From Fidelibacterota bacterium (GTDB taxonomy: Bacteria > Fidelibacterota > Marinisomatia > Marinisomatales > Marinisomataceae), in assembly GCA_002701645.1 (NCBI GenBank), contig NZWP01000021.1:1-37078 (forward strand): 37,078 nucleotides of DNA, read 5' to 3'. Positions 16,724 to 24,754 of the stretch are shown in pieces. The translations under genes and the position numbers were made by a program. Within the stretch, counting starts at the first letter, position 1. Each line of letters opens with the position of its first letter. The notes below the pieces were generated by a model. That model had not been told where the DNA came from. It saw nothing but the letters and a program-made list of their open reading frames with translations, and did no database searches.

Positions 16724-17120
16724 ACTTGATTCCTGTAATTGCACTACTGCTTCTAATTTTCTCGCCTAAACCGTCTACCATTTCAATATTATATTTTTTC
16801 ATCACAACTGTCTCAGGAACTTCTTCAAGACTTCTATCACCGCCATTAGCAAAGATATCTGGCTGTATATATTCTAAACTTTTACAAACACTCTTATCTT
16901 TGTCAATACTCAAAAAAACTTCATCAACGCAGCGTAATGCACCAACAATTTCTAATCGATCCTGCTCTGGCATAAATGATTTACCTTTTTTCAATCCTGC
17001 TTGATAATCGCTATTCACAATCACAACTAATTTATCTCCTAAGCTTTTAGCCATTTTTAGATACTCTAAATGTCCTACATGGATTGGATCAAAATATCCG
17101 CTAACTGCTACAACTTTCAC
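16713..17120 (-). CDS. Cytidylyltransferase-fold nucleotidyltransferase (RfaE2/HldE-C or TagD-like)
   Basis: A 135-residue enzyme that would join a nucleotide to a phosphorylated sugar or alcohol. GYFDPIHVGHLEYL carries the HxGH motif (His14, His17), and the end has the RSSSAITG motif that corresponds to the ISSTxIR signature. The DGLGEKI segment resembles RfaE2, the ADP-heptose-forming half of HldE, but glycerol-3-phosphate or ethanolamine-phosphate cytidylyltransferase cannot be excluded. The start is GTG 17120: AGGAGA lies seven bases upstream and the GTGA overlap with the previous stop is exact. A 20-residue longer version would lack these signals. No heptose kinase gene is in the window. 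Confidence 0.85.
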   Translation of the reverse strand: MKVVAVSGYFDPIHVGHLEYLKMAKSLGDKLVVIVNSDYQAGLKKGKSFMPEQDRLEIVGALRCVDEVFLSIDKDKSVCKSLEYIQPDIFANGGDRSLEEVPETVVMKKYNIEMVDGLGEKIRSSSAITGIKCDV

Positions 17121-18214
17121 TGCGTAGTCTCCTTTTGATAGTTCCAAGAAGGTAATTCTAGCTCCCAATTTGCTCGACAAGATAGAGAGTCAGGATAAAC
17201 ATAAAATTCTTCTGATTGTTCTTTCTCTACAAAAGAGCCCGTATCTAATCTATTGCTATTATTTCTATCTTCATATATTAACAATTGATATTTACCTCCT
17301 ATCACATCATTAATAACATAGGAGCCATCTAGATTGACGGCCTCAACATAAGAATATAAACTATTTTGTAATAACATCTTGATAGGATGTAGAAATTTTC
17401 CTGTCACTGTTCCTGATATGTCAGCTGTTTTTACCATATCACTATTACTGTCTGGAGCTACATCCAAGCTATCTGTATCTAATTCCTCTGATTCAGAAGC
17501 TTTATGTATAAAGAAATCAATATTTTTTAGATTAGCCTTTTTAGTTGATAATAAACTTTCATGATAAAGTGCATACTGCCCTTTTGAATAATCAATATTT
17601 GATCCATACTGCTCTACCGCAAGAATAGAAAAATCATCTGCTGGTAAATAATTAAAAATATATTCAGAGTCGCTTGTTGTATTTGCAATGTAGTCTGGAT
17701 CTGTACTCCGCATATCGTCATGATTGAGCAATCCTCTCCACAATAAAAGAGTTGACTGATCACTATCACCATACACATTGCCTTCTATTGTGGAAGAAGT
17801 AAATATGGAATCCATAGAAAATGGAATGCTAATATCTTTCTCAATTGTTACTCCATGCTCATCAGAAAAACTGGTATCTAAAACAATCATATATGTAGTA
17901 TCATTCTGAAGGTTGTTTGGCAGCCATACATCAATTTTATCTCCTTTAAATTCATATTTGACCTTATCTGTATGCATTGGATAAACATTAATAGCACTTT
18001 TAATTGAACTTTCTTTTAAATATTCACTGAAACGAATAGTAATTTTTTGTTCAGGTTTAATATTGTTTAATACTGCTGGTTTGGTTCCTAAAAGTGTTGG
18101 AGGAATTTCATCTAAAGACCCTCCCTCTGGGCTTCTAACAGATGCACAATTATTTAATATAATGATTGCTATAATAAATAAAAATTTAGTCATTGAATGA
18201 TGTTTATTTTTCAT
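17117..18214 (-). CDS. Ig-like domain lipoprotein (Big_5 type)
   Basis: A 365-residue cell-envelope protein of unknown role. The signal sequence ends in ILNNC (Cys23), so it should be lipid-anchored. After SPEGG and DEIPPTLLGTKP comes one Ig-like domain of the SbsA/Big_5 type (about 38-132, with IRFSEYL and LPNNLQNDTTYMIVL, the usual hallmarks), then a long beta-rich tail with YIFNYLPADDFSILAVEQYG and YQLLIYEDRNNSNRLD, which resembles carboxypeptidase-regulatory or SdrD-like folds. Such proteins occur widely in Bacteroidota and related phyla. It overlaps tgt by 11 bases and the transferase by four. Confidence 0.8.
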   Translation of the reverse strand: MKNKHHSMTKFLFIIAIIILNNCASVRSPEGGSLDEIPPTLLGTKPAVLNNIKPEQKITIRFSEYLKESSIKSAINVYPMHTDKVKYEFKGDKIDVWLPNNLQNDTTYMIVLDTSFSDEHGVTIEKDISIPFSMDSIFTSSTIEGNVYGDSDQSTLLLWRGLLNHDDMRSTDPDYIANTTSDSEYIFNYLPADDFSILAVEQYGSNIDYSKGQYALYHESLLSTKKANLKNIDFFIHKASESEELDTDSLDVAPDSNSDMVKTADISGTVTGKFLHPIKMLLQNSLYSYVEAVNLDGSYVINDVIGGKYQLLIYEDRNNSNRLDTGSFVEKEQSEEFYVYPDSLSCRANWELELPSWNYQKETTQ

Positions 18215-19325
18215 ATCTCTTTAAATAATCTTCAGACCATTTTACAAAACTATTATTGTTAATTTCAAATTTAATTTCAGTAATTAAGTCAAAGTAATAT
18301 GCAATATTCATTAATGTCGCAATACGGATACCAAACATTTCGTTTACTTTAAATAAATGTCTCAAATAAGATTTAGAATGTTCTTGAGCAAATACAATAC
18401 TACTTTTTTTATCAATAGGAGATGTGTCATCTTTATATTTACTATTTAAAATATTAATTGATCCTTCATGAGTAAAAATTTGTCCATTCCTGGCATTGCG
18501 AGTTGGTAATACACAATCGAACATATCTATCCCAGACAAAATTGATTTTACGATATCTACAGGCTTACCCACTCCCATCAAATAACGAGGCTGATCTTTT
18601 GGCATATGTGTTCCTAACATATTTACGATATCAAACATAGGATCTTTTTTTTCTCCTACAGATAGTCCGCCAATAGCTAAACCGCATGTAGAAAATGGAA
18701 GCATCTGATCTAAACATTTTACGCGCTCTTCTTTATCAATTCCTCCTTGAATAATTGGGAATAATGTTTGGCTATGGCCATATAAAGGCAATTGATCATT
18801 TAGATATTCATACGCTCTCTTTGTCCAATCTTCTGTTAATCTAGAAGCGCGTTTTAATTCTTTCTTTGAACAATCTGCGGCAGGGCAATAATCAAAAGCC
18901 ATAATGATGTCAGATCCTAACTTTCTTTGTACTTCCATCGAAGTTTCTGGTGTAAAAAAATGCATACTTCCATCTAGATGCGACTTAAAGTTTACTCCAT
19001 TATCTGTAATTTCATTCATATTACTCAATGAGAAAACTTGATATCCTCCACTGTCAGTTAGAATACTATTTGACCAGTTCATAAATTTATGTAGCCCTCC
19101 ATTCTTCTCTATAATATCTGTGCCAGGCCTTAAATAGAGATGGTAGGTATTAGACAGCATAATTTGAGTGTTAATATCATATAATTCATTTGGAGATATT
19201 GATTTAACTACCCCATGAGTACCAACTGGCATAAAGACAGGGGTCTCTATTGTAGAATGATTAGTTTCTATTTTACCTACCCTCGCTAATGAATGTTTAT
19301 CTTCAGATTGAATTGTAAACTTCAA
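18204..19325 (-). CDS. tgt: tRNA-guanine transglycosylase without the zinc ligands
   Basis: Exchanges guanine 34 for preQ1 in tRNAs with GUN anticodons (the tRNA-Asn GTT here is one). Catalytic features are intact: Asp91 in TDSGGYQVFSL, the FPIIQGG and GLAIGGLSVGE motifs, and nucleophile Asp270 in DMFDCVLPTRNARNG. The structural zinc site is lost. Positions that match E. coli Cys302, Cys304, Cys307 and His333 are Ser308, Ile310, Ala313 and Met339, while the flanking SYLRHLF is kept. I recall that Bacteroidota enzymes also lack these cysteines, so this is probably a lineage trait and not decay. Length 373 is normal. It lies four bases after the giant peptidase gene. Confidence 0.95.
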   Translation of the reverse strand: MKFTIQSEDKHSLARVGKIETNHSTIETPVFMPVGTHGVVKSISPNELYDINTQIMLSNTYHLYLRPGTDIIEKNGGLHKFMNWSNSILTDSGGYQVFSLSNMNEITDNGVNFKSHLDGSMHFFTPETSMEVQRKLGSDIIMAFDYCPAADCSKKELKRASRLTEDWTKRAYEYLNDQLPLYGHSQTLFPIIQGGIDKEERVKCLDQMLPFSTCGLAIGGLSVGEKKDPMFDIVNMLGTHMPKDQPRYLMGVGKPVDIVKSILSGIDMFDCVLPTRNARNGQIFTHEGSINILNSKYKDDTSPIDKKSSIVFAQEHSKSYLRHLFKVNEMFGIRIATLMNIAYYFDLITEIKFEINNNSFVKWSEDYLKRYEK

Positions 19326-19329
19326 AAAA

Positions 19330-22300
19330 TTACCAATCGTACCCTATAGATAAAATATATTGGGGTTTTGAATAATCGCCATTTGGATAGCGATCCCATG
19401 CAGTATCAATCCTTATCAAAGCCCAAGGAGTAAACATCTTCATTCCAATACCAAATGTAGAAATAATGGGAGAAGCCTCTGGATCAGATAAGCCATATTT
19501 TGCTCTTACTAAAGCGCTATCATCAAATTCTTCACTTGAATCCCATGCAGCACCAACATCAACAAATATGTGCCCAAAAATATTTCCAAATCTAATTCTT
19601 GCAGGGAAGCTTACATCTACATAATTAATAAAAGGGAATCTAAACTCAAAATTTGCAACTGCGACATTTTCTCCAGTACGTTCTCTGTATCTTGCACCTC
19701 TTATCGGGAAAACATATTCACTAAAATACACATCCTGCAATATAGAAGAATTATCATATTCTAGAACTCTTTCCGCATAAAAACCTGAATCATCTCGCCC
19801 TTCTGTTTGAGTGTCTGATATAATGGTCATTTGAGAATTGCCGCCTAAAAAGAATCTTTGTGGATTATCTCCTATGCTCTTTCCTAACATTAATCGTGTT
19901 GCTATGCTATAGTTTCTATTAATTTTAAAATACTTTCTAATATCAAATTTGATAGTCTGAAAAGGAATAGAATCTTCTCCGAGATCAGGGCTAAATTGAA
20001 CAGTAAGATACTGCTTCAATCCGTCGTTTGGCCCTGTATATGTATTTGTAGTATTATCAAAAATCCAACTCACCATTGGCATCATTGCTGTGAGATTCTC
20101 TGTATATATAGAATCATAAGTCAGATTGTATATATCAAATTCTTTAACCTCATAATTGACTGATCTAAAAGTCCCTCCAAAATCAATACGACTAAACTTG
20201 GAAAAAGGATATTGTGCAAAAAATCCTATACCATAATCTCTCAATTTTCCTATATAGTCAGAAGTAAGACTGTAGCCTAATGAAAAGGTGTTGGCTTGCT
20301 GAAATAATGTACCATAATAGTTCATCCTATTTTTCAAATAAGCATAACTAATTATTACATCACTATTCTCTAAATCCAATACTAGGTTTGTGCCCATCAT
20401 AATTTGATGATCGCCCATAACATCGCTCCAAGCAAGATTTGCCAGTGCCCGAGTGCCAAAAAGATTATCAATAGAAGCTCTTGTGGCTATATAGTCTATA
20501 GAAAAATCTGTTTTATATGGCTTAGATGTATATCCATCAGCAAAACGCAATGAATCTATTTCTGTATCTTGATCATCAGTCTCTTTATCAGTATCATTAA
20601 ATCTTCTATAATTCCTAGCAAAGATATATTGTGAATAGTCTTGAGACTCTTCACTAGGGATTGCAGTTTTGACAAAACGTAAGTCTTCAAAAGTATCTAC
20701 TTGATTTCTTTCGCTATAAAATTTGGTCTCCGGGATTATCTTCTCTTCTCTGTTCTGAGGTTGATTCATTACAAATAAATCCCATCCTCTTTCAGAGTAG
20801 CCAGAAAAAATTAATTTATTCCCAATAGTATCAACATCTATTTGCTGAATGCCTGCTATGGCATTGGTAATAGGAGAAAAAATTTCACTACCTATTTTAT
20901 GTCTAAAAATATTATATACGCCATTATAATCTGCAGTATAAAACAATACATTATCTTTAGTTAATACCGGATAATTCTCATTGTAAGAGGTATCTGTAAT
21001 TTGTATAATTTTTTCATTGGAGAAATCATACATGAATAAATCTGTTTGAGAAAAATCTATATCAAACATGTTAGGAGAACCTTTGCTGGCTCCTCTATCG
21101 GAACTAAATATGATTTGATCTCCGCTTGATGACCATGCTGGAGAAAAGTCTGAAAAAGTATCATTTGTTAAATTTGTTAATTCTTGTGTATCTATATTTA
21201 TTACATATAAATCACTTGCATCATCTTTATGACCTATAAATACAATTTTATTGTAAGTAGGATGCCATGCAGTAGTAAAAACTCCATCTAATGGAATAGA
21301 TATTTTTTTATAGTCTCCATTTTTAACATCAACAATAATAATAGAGTCTTCTTTCCCACTCTTAGAAGCAAAGGCAATATGCTTTCCATCTGGAGACCAA
21401 GACAATCCTGGCTGCAACCATTTTAATTCTTCAAAATCTGGGCTAGTATTCCCTCGAATGAGTCGCTTTTTTTGCTTACCCGAATCAAGATTGTAGAGTA
21501 TTAAATCCATATACCCAGCCTGATCTGTAAAGTAAGCTACCGTATTGCCGTCGGGAGAAAATGAAGGGCTAACATTATAAAAGTTTTTCGTTTTTGATCT
21601 ATCAGTAATTTTTTCTGCAAAGTCAGTAATTTTTTCTCTCTCATTAATATCAGACCAATATTCTTTTTTTAAATAGTCATGCCAATCATCAGTTAGCTGT
21701 TCAAAATCTACGCCCAGTGCATTTTTAAATCCTTTTTCTGCATTTTGAGTTCGTTTCATTTGCTGAAATATTTCACCTACTTTTTCTCTGCCATATTTTT
21801 TGGTAATATATTGCCATACGGATTGTCCGCCTTTATACGCTAATATAGAATAGTTTAATTCTTCAATTTTTGGCAATCTTTCTTCAATAGCTAAATCACG
21901 TAAAACCATATCTGAATTAGTATCCCAATCAACCGATAAAAATTCTGCTAATCCTTCATTAGCCCATAGCGGTACTTGTAAAAGTATCCTTCCGCTGATT
22001 AACCCTTGAGCATTTCCTCCATAAACCATATCATTAATTGAAGCATGCACTAACTCATGATGAATCACATGCTTAAACTGCTCATAAGATCCTTCGAATG
22101 GAATGACAATTCGATTCTTATATAATTCAGTTACTCCACCAACACCCTCAGGCATATATGTATTTACAATATTGGTTTGTTGAAAGTCGTTATGCGATGT
22201 ATAAACAATAATCTTTACTGGCTTCTTGCTTCTCCATCTTAAATGTTTACCGATTTGATCTAATGACTCCTCTGCAACTTTAGAGGTAAAAATAGCCAAG

Positions 22301-22446
22301 TCATGATTGTCTCCATAATAGTAGACATTGAAATTAGGACTCACAATATATTCCCAATCAAAAGTGTCATATTGAACTTTATTTTGACCAAAATTTTGAC
22401 CAAAAACTACTTGACTACATAAAAGATATATTATGATGAATTTCAT
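19330..22446 (-). CDS. Envelope protein: MA-type metallopeptidase, TolB-like propeller and outer-membrane barrel
   Basis: A 1038-residue exported protein with three parts. After a signal peptide (about 1-17) comes a peptidase-MA-like domain with HELVH at 130-134 and NEGLAE, whose Glu164 is the likely third zinc ligand. Residues of about 280-580 are PD40/TolB-type propeller blades (FSPDGNTVAYF, WSPDGKHIAFASKSGK, WSSSGDQIIFSSDRG). The last 400 residues alternate polar and hydrophobic residues and end in ILSIGYDW, whose final Trp fits the recognition signal of a BamA/surface-antigen-like barrel. I chose ATG 22446 because the signal peptide follows at once; an upstream start at 22509 would add 21 residues and overlap the divergent gene. 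Confidence 0.85.
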   Translation of the reverse strand: MKFIIIYLLCSQVVFGQNFGQNKVQYDTFDWEYIVSPNFNVYYYGDNHDLAIFTSKVAEESLDQIGKHLRWRSKKPVKIIVYTSHNDFQQTNIVNTYMPEGVGGVTELYKNRIVIPFEGSYEQFKHVIHHELVHASINDMVYGGNAQGLISGRILLQVPLWANEGLAEFLSVDWDTNSDMVLRDLAIEERLPKIEELNYSILAYKGGQSVWQYITKKYGREKVGEIFQQMKRTQNAEKGFKNALGVDFEQLTDDWHDYLKKEYWSDINEREKITDFAEKITDRSKTKNFYNVSPSFSPDGNTVAYFTDQAGYMDLILYNLDSGKQKKRLIRGNTSPDFEELKWLQPGLSWSPDGKHIAFASKSGKEDSIIIVDVKNGDYKKISIPLDGVFTTAWHPTYNKIVFIGHKDDASDLYVINIDTQELTNLTNDTFSDFSPAWSSSGDQIIFSSDRGASKGSPNMFDIDFSQTDLFMYDFSNEKIIQITDTSYNENYPVLTKDNVLFYTADYNGVYNIFRHKIGSEIFSPITNAIAGIQQIDVDTIGNKLIFSGYSERGWDLFVMNQPQNREEKIIPETKFYSERNQVDTFEDLRFVKTAIPSEESQDYSQYIFARNYRRFNDTDKETDDQDTEIDSLRFADGYTSKPYKTDFSIDYIATRASIDNLFGTRALANLAWSDVMGDHQIMMGTNLVLDLENSDVIISYAYLKNRMNYYGTLFQQANTFSLGYSLTSDYIGKLRDYGIGFFAQYPFSKFSRIDFGGTFRSVNYEVKEFDIYNLTYDSIYTENLTAMMPMVSWIFDNTTNTYTGPNDGLKQYLTVQFSPDLGEDSIPFQTIKFDIRKYFKINRNYSIATRLMLGKSIGDNPQRFFLGGNSQMTIISDTQTEGRDDSGFYAERVLEYDNSSILQDVYFSEYVFPIRGARYRERTGENVAVANFEFRFPFINYVDVSFPARIRFGNIFGHIFVDVGAAWDSSEEFDDSALVRAKYGLSDPEASPIISTFGIGMKMFTPWALIRIDTAWDRYPNGDYSKPQYILSIGYDW

Positions 22447-22496
22447 ACCAATAATATTAATATTGAACAAGCTTAGTTTAAAGAGTAATTTTTGCG

Positions 22497-23237
22497 ATGC
22501 AGTTACCAATCTATTTCTTTGGAGATACCCATTTCAAGTTCTCAAAGTCAAATCAAGAAAATAAAAAGGTGGAAAAATTTTCACAATTTCTAGATTCTAT
22601 CTCTAAAGATAATACAAAAGGGTCTTTATTTATTATGGGAGATTTTTTTGATTATTATTTTGAATACAAGAATCAAGCCTCTAGCGATTATGAAAAAATA
22701 TTTACTAAAATTGAAGAAATTAAAAATAAAGGCTTTGAAATCTATTTTATAGCTGGTAATCATGATTATTGGATTGGAGATTATTTCAAAAAACATATCA
22801 CTGAAGCTTTCTTAGATGATACAATGGTATCAAACAATAGTAACAATTTATACATCACTCATGGAGATGGGATTTTATCTTGGGATCAATCATATCGACT
22901 CTTAAAAAAAGCACTTCGAAGTAATCTATTTATTAAAATCTATTCTCTCCTTCCAAAGAGTGTTGCACTAAAAATTGCAAATAAAATATCTTATGAAAGA
23001 AAGGATTCACACAATATAAATCAAAAAAAGCTTAATAAAATTCATGATGAACTAGATAGTTTTGCTCAACAAAAAATTAATCAAGGTTTTAAGTATGTGA
23101 TTATGGGTCATTATCATCATTCGTATCAAAAAAAGTTAAATAATGGAGAATTAATTCTTTTAGGTGAATGCAATGAAGAGAATTATAATTATGCTGTTTT
23201 TGATGGTGATAAATTGGAAATAAAGAATTTCTTTTAG
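22497..23237 (+). CDS. LpxH-like UDP-2,3-diacylglucosamine hydrolase (calcineurin-type phosphoesterase)
   Basis: Probable lipid A enzyme that cleaves UDP-2,3-diacylglucosamine to lipid X and UMP at the inner membrane. The 246-residue protein has all metallophosphoesterase motifs in order: GDTH (9-12), GDFFDY (48-53), GNHDYW (87-92), THGDG (121-125) and GHYHH (204-208). Its length and the helical insert between THGD and GHYHH, with basic and hydrophobic residues, match LpxH. Kdo and LPS export genes nearby on the other strand support this role but do not prove it. It is a lone plus-strand gene, 50 bases from the divergent peptidase gene. Confidence 0.8.
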   Translation: MQLPIYFFGDTHFKFSKSNQENKKVEKFSQFLDSISKDNTKGSLFIMGDFFDYYFEYKNQASSDYEKIFTKIEEIKNKGFEIYFIAGNHDYWIGDYFKKHITEAFLDDTMVSNNSNNLYITHGDGILSWDQSYRLLKKALRSNLFIKIYSLLPKSVALKIANKISYERKDSHNINQKKLNKIHDELDSFAQQKINQGFKYVIMGHYHHSYQKKLNNGELILLGECNEENYNYAVFDGDKLEIKNFF

Positions 23238-23257
23238 ATAAATGCTTTCATAGTATC

Positions 23258-23279
23258 GAGATTAGGATAAATCTTTTTT
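23258..23279 (+). terminator. Weak rho-independent terminator after the LpxH-like gene
   Basis: GAGATT and AATCTT form a six-pair stem (one G-T pair) around AGGATA, followed by four T. It lies 21 bases after the LpxH-like stop and covers the end of the convergent gene. The stem is short and AT-rich, so this is tentative. Confidence 0.35.
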
Positions 23280-23750
23280 ATTTTTATCCAATAGAGATTT
23301 TTTCTCCCAAGTAATTTCGTACATTTCTGTTAACTGGTTTATTGCTCCACAAAGATCCTCTTCTACATCAAAACTATAGTTATCAAAACAATTGCATATT
23401 GCATCGTCAATATGTTCATGTTTGCCAGGTTCGAAATATATGTAGCTGTCATCATATTCGTCGTACTTGTCATATTCACCAATGATAGAAATAGTTTTTG
23501 ATTCATAATCAATCTTTGAAAATCTACTTAAAAACAATACAGGCCCTGAATACATTCCGATCTTATCTTTTTTGAGTTTTCCATCCCTACCTTCCATTAC
23601 TTTCAGCCCATTCATTAGCCAATGATCTATCGAAATACAAACATAAGAATCGTAATCTGAATCATCAAATCTTTCTAGGACAGCTTTATTATCTATTTTA
23701 GAATAAAATAACTTGGTATTTGGAGCTGATATGTATTCAAATTTAATCAT
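23262..23750 (-). CDS. Acidic hypothetical protein
   Basis: A 162-residue soluble protein that I do not recognise. It is strongly acidic, with Asp/Tyr-rich stretches (EYDKYDEYDDSYIYFEPG near 92-109), and looks beta-rich in the first two thirds and helical at the end (CGAINQLTEMYEITWEKK). There is no signal peptide or membrane span. The segment CISIDHWLMNGLKVMEGRDG looks like a folded core. It follows the argF operon end by about 80 bases on the same strand, with a GAAG-type ribosome site, so it may be read from that transcript. Confidence 0.65.
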   Translation of the reverse strand: MIKFEYISAPNTKLFYSKIDNKAVLERFDDSDYDSYVCISIDHWLMNGLKVMEGRDGKLKKDKIGMYSGPVLFLSRFSKIDYESKTISIIGEYDKYDEYDDSYIYFEPGKHEHIDDAICNCFDNYSFDVEEDLCGAINQLTEMYEITWEKKSLLDKNKKDLS

Positions 23751-23761
23751 TGTTTACTTCC

Positions 23762-23831
23762 TTATTTCTTTGTTGTTTCTTTAATATAATTCCATTCTCC
23801 GTTAAATGGTGTTAATAATAAGTTTTGCCAT
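23762..23831 (-). pseudogene. Possible frameshifted mini-gene after argF
   Basis: An ATG at 23831 shares one base with the argF stop (TAATG) and has a near-perfect Shine-Dalgarno, AAAGGAG, five bases upstream inside argF. Its frame closes after nine codons. Shifting frame by one, as loss of one A from the AAAA run would do, gives a peptide that reads on to a stop at 23762 with protein-like sequence (LLLTPFNGEWNYIKE). Either a 22-residue protein gene was broken, or the ribosome site only serves re-initiation. Evidence is positional only. Confidence 0.25.
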
Positions 23832-24754
23832 TATAACTCCTTTTTACATAATGTAAGCATAATTGCATTTTGTGTATGCAATCTATTTTCTGCCTGTTCA
23901 AATACGATTGAATTGTCTGAATCAATTACATTGTCAGTAACTTCCCTGCCTCGCTCTGCTGGTAAACAATGCATAAACAAATAATCGTCTTTGGCATTCT
24001 TTACTAACTCTGAATTCACTTGGAATGGAGAAAAGATTTTGATGCGTTCATCAATTTCTTCTTTTTGACCCATGGATGCCCATACATCTGTATAAATCAC
24101 ATCTGCGTTGTGAACAGAATCAAGCGAGTGAGATACAGAGATATTAGAAATGCCAGCATCATTTGCAAATTTAATCGTATCTGCATCAGGAGAATATCCT
24201 TCAGGGCACACACAAATAAATTCAAAAGGAAGTACAGCCGCCAACCTGATCCAAGAATTAACAATATTATTTCCATCACCTAGATAGACTATCTTCAGAT
24301 TATCAAAAGAATCTTTCTTTTGTTCCCATACTGTAAACATGTCCGTTAAAATCTGGCAAGGATGATTATAATCGGTTAATCCATTAATAACAGGAACCGT
24401 AGCATGTTGTTCAAAATCTAACATATCACTATGGCTGAAAACTCTTGCCATAATCATATCATTATATCGACTAAATAATTGGGCTAAATCTGAAGCACTT
24501 TCTCTTTTTCCTAACCCAATATCTTGGGGAGCTAAATAAATTGCATGGCCGCCCATCCAAGAGAATCCTGTTTCAAAAGATACTCTTGTTCTAGCGGAAG
24601 GTTTTGCAAAAATCATTGCCATAGAATGATTTTTAAAAGGTTTAAAATTCTCTTTTGTTCTGTATTTATGCTTTAACTCAGCAGTCAAATGAAATAAATC
24701 AATTATTTCATTTTTTGAAAAATCATCAACTTTAATACAGTGTCTAAGACTCAT
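23831..24754 (-). CDS. argF: Ornithine carbamoyltransferase
   Basis: Makes citrulline from ornithine and carbamoyl phosphate in arginine synthesis. The 307-residue protein has the carbamoyl-phosphate motif SARTR (53-57, with Ala for the second residue of STRTR, a common variant), HPCQ (131-134), the SMG ornithine loop in DVWASMGQ (223-230) and the HCLPA motif (262-266). These favour true OTCase over the acetyl- or succinylornithine enzymes. It overlaps rpoN by four bases (ATGA) and is the last clear gene of the long overlapping operon. No other arginine gene is nearby. Confidence 0.93.
   Translation of the reverse strand: MSLRHCIKVDDFSKNEIIDLFHLTAELKHKYRTKENFKPFKNHSMAMIFAKPSARTRVSFETGFSWMGGHAIYLAPQDIGLGKRESASDLAQLFSRYNDMIMARVFSHSDMLDFEQHATVPVINGLTDYNHPCQILTDMFTVWEQKKDSFDNLKIVYLGDGNNIVNSWIRLAAVLPFEFICVCPEGYSPDADTIKFANDAGISNISVSHSLDSVHNADVIYTDVWASMGQKEEIDERIKIFSPFQVNSELVKNAKDDYLFMHCLPAERGREVTDNVIDSDNSIVFEQAENRLHTQNAIMLTLCKKEL

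Noticed and set aside
17121-17180. Longer start for the cytidylyltransferase-fold enzyme
   Set aside because: The upstream extension lies wholly within the preceding gene and lacks a ribosome site, while the GTG at 17120 has AGGAGA and a GTGA overlap.
22453-22464. 12-base palindrome AATATTAATATT between divergent genes
   Set aside because: Such palindromes are common by chance in AT-rich gaps, and no second copy is present.
22447-22509. Longer start for the giant peptidase protein
   Set aside because: The extra 21 residues come before a clear signal peptide and would overlap the divergent LpxH-like gene, so the inner ATG is preferred.
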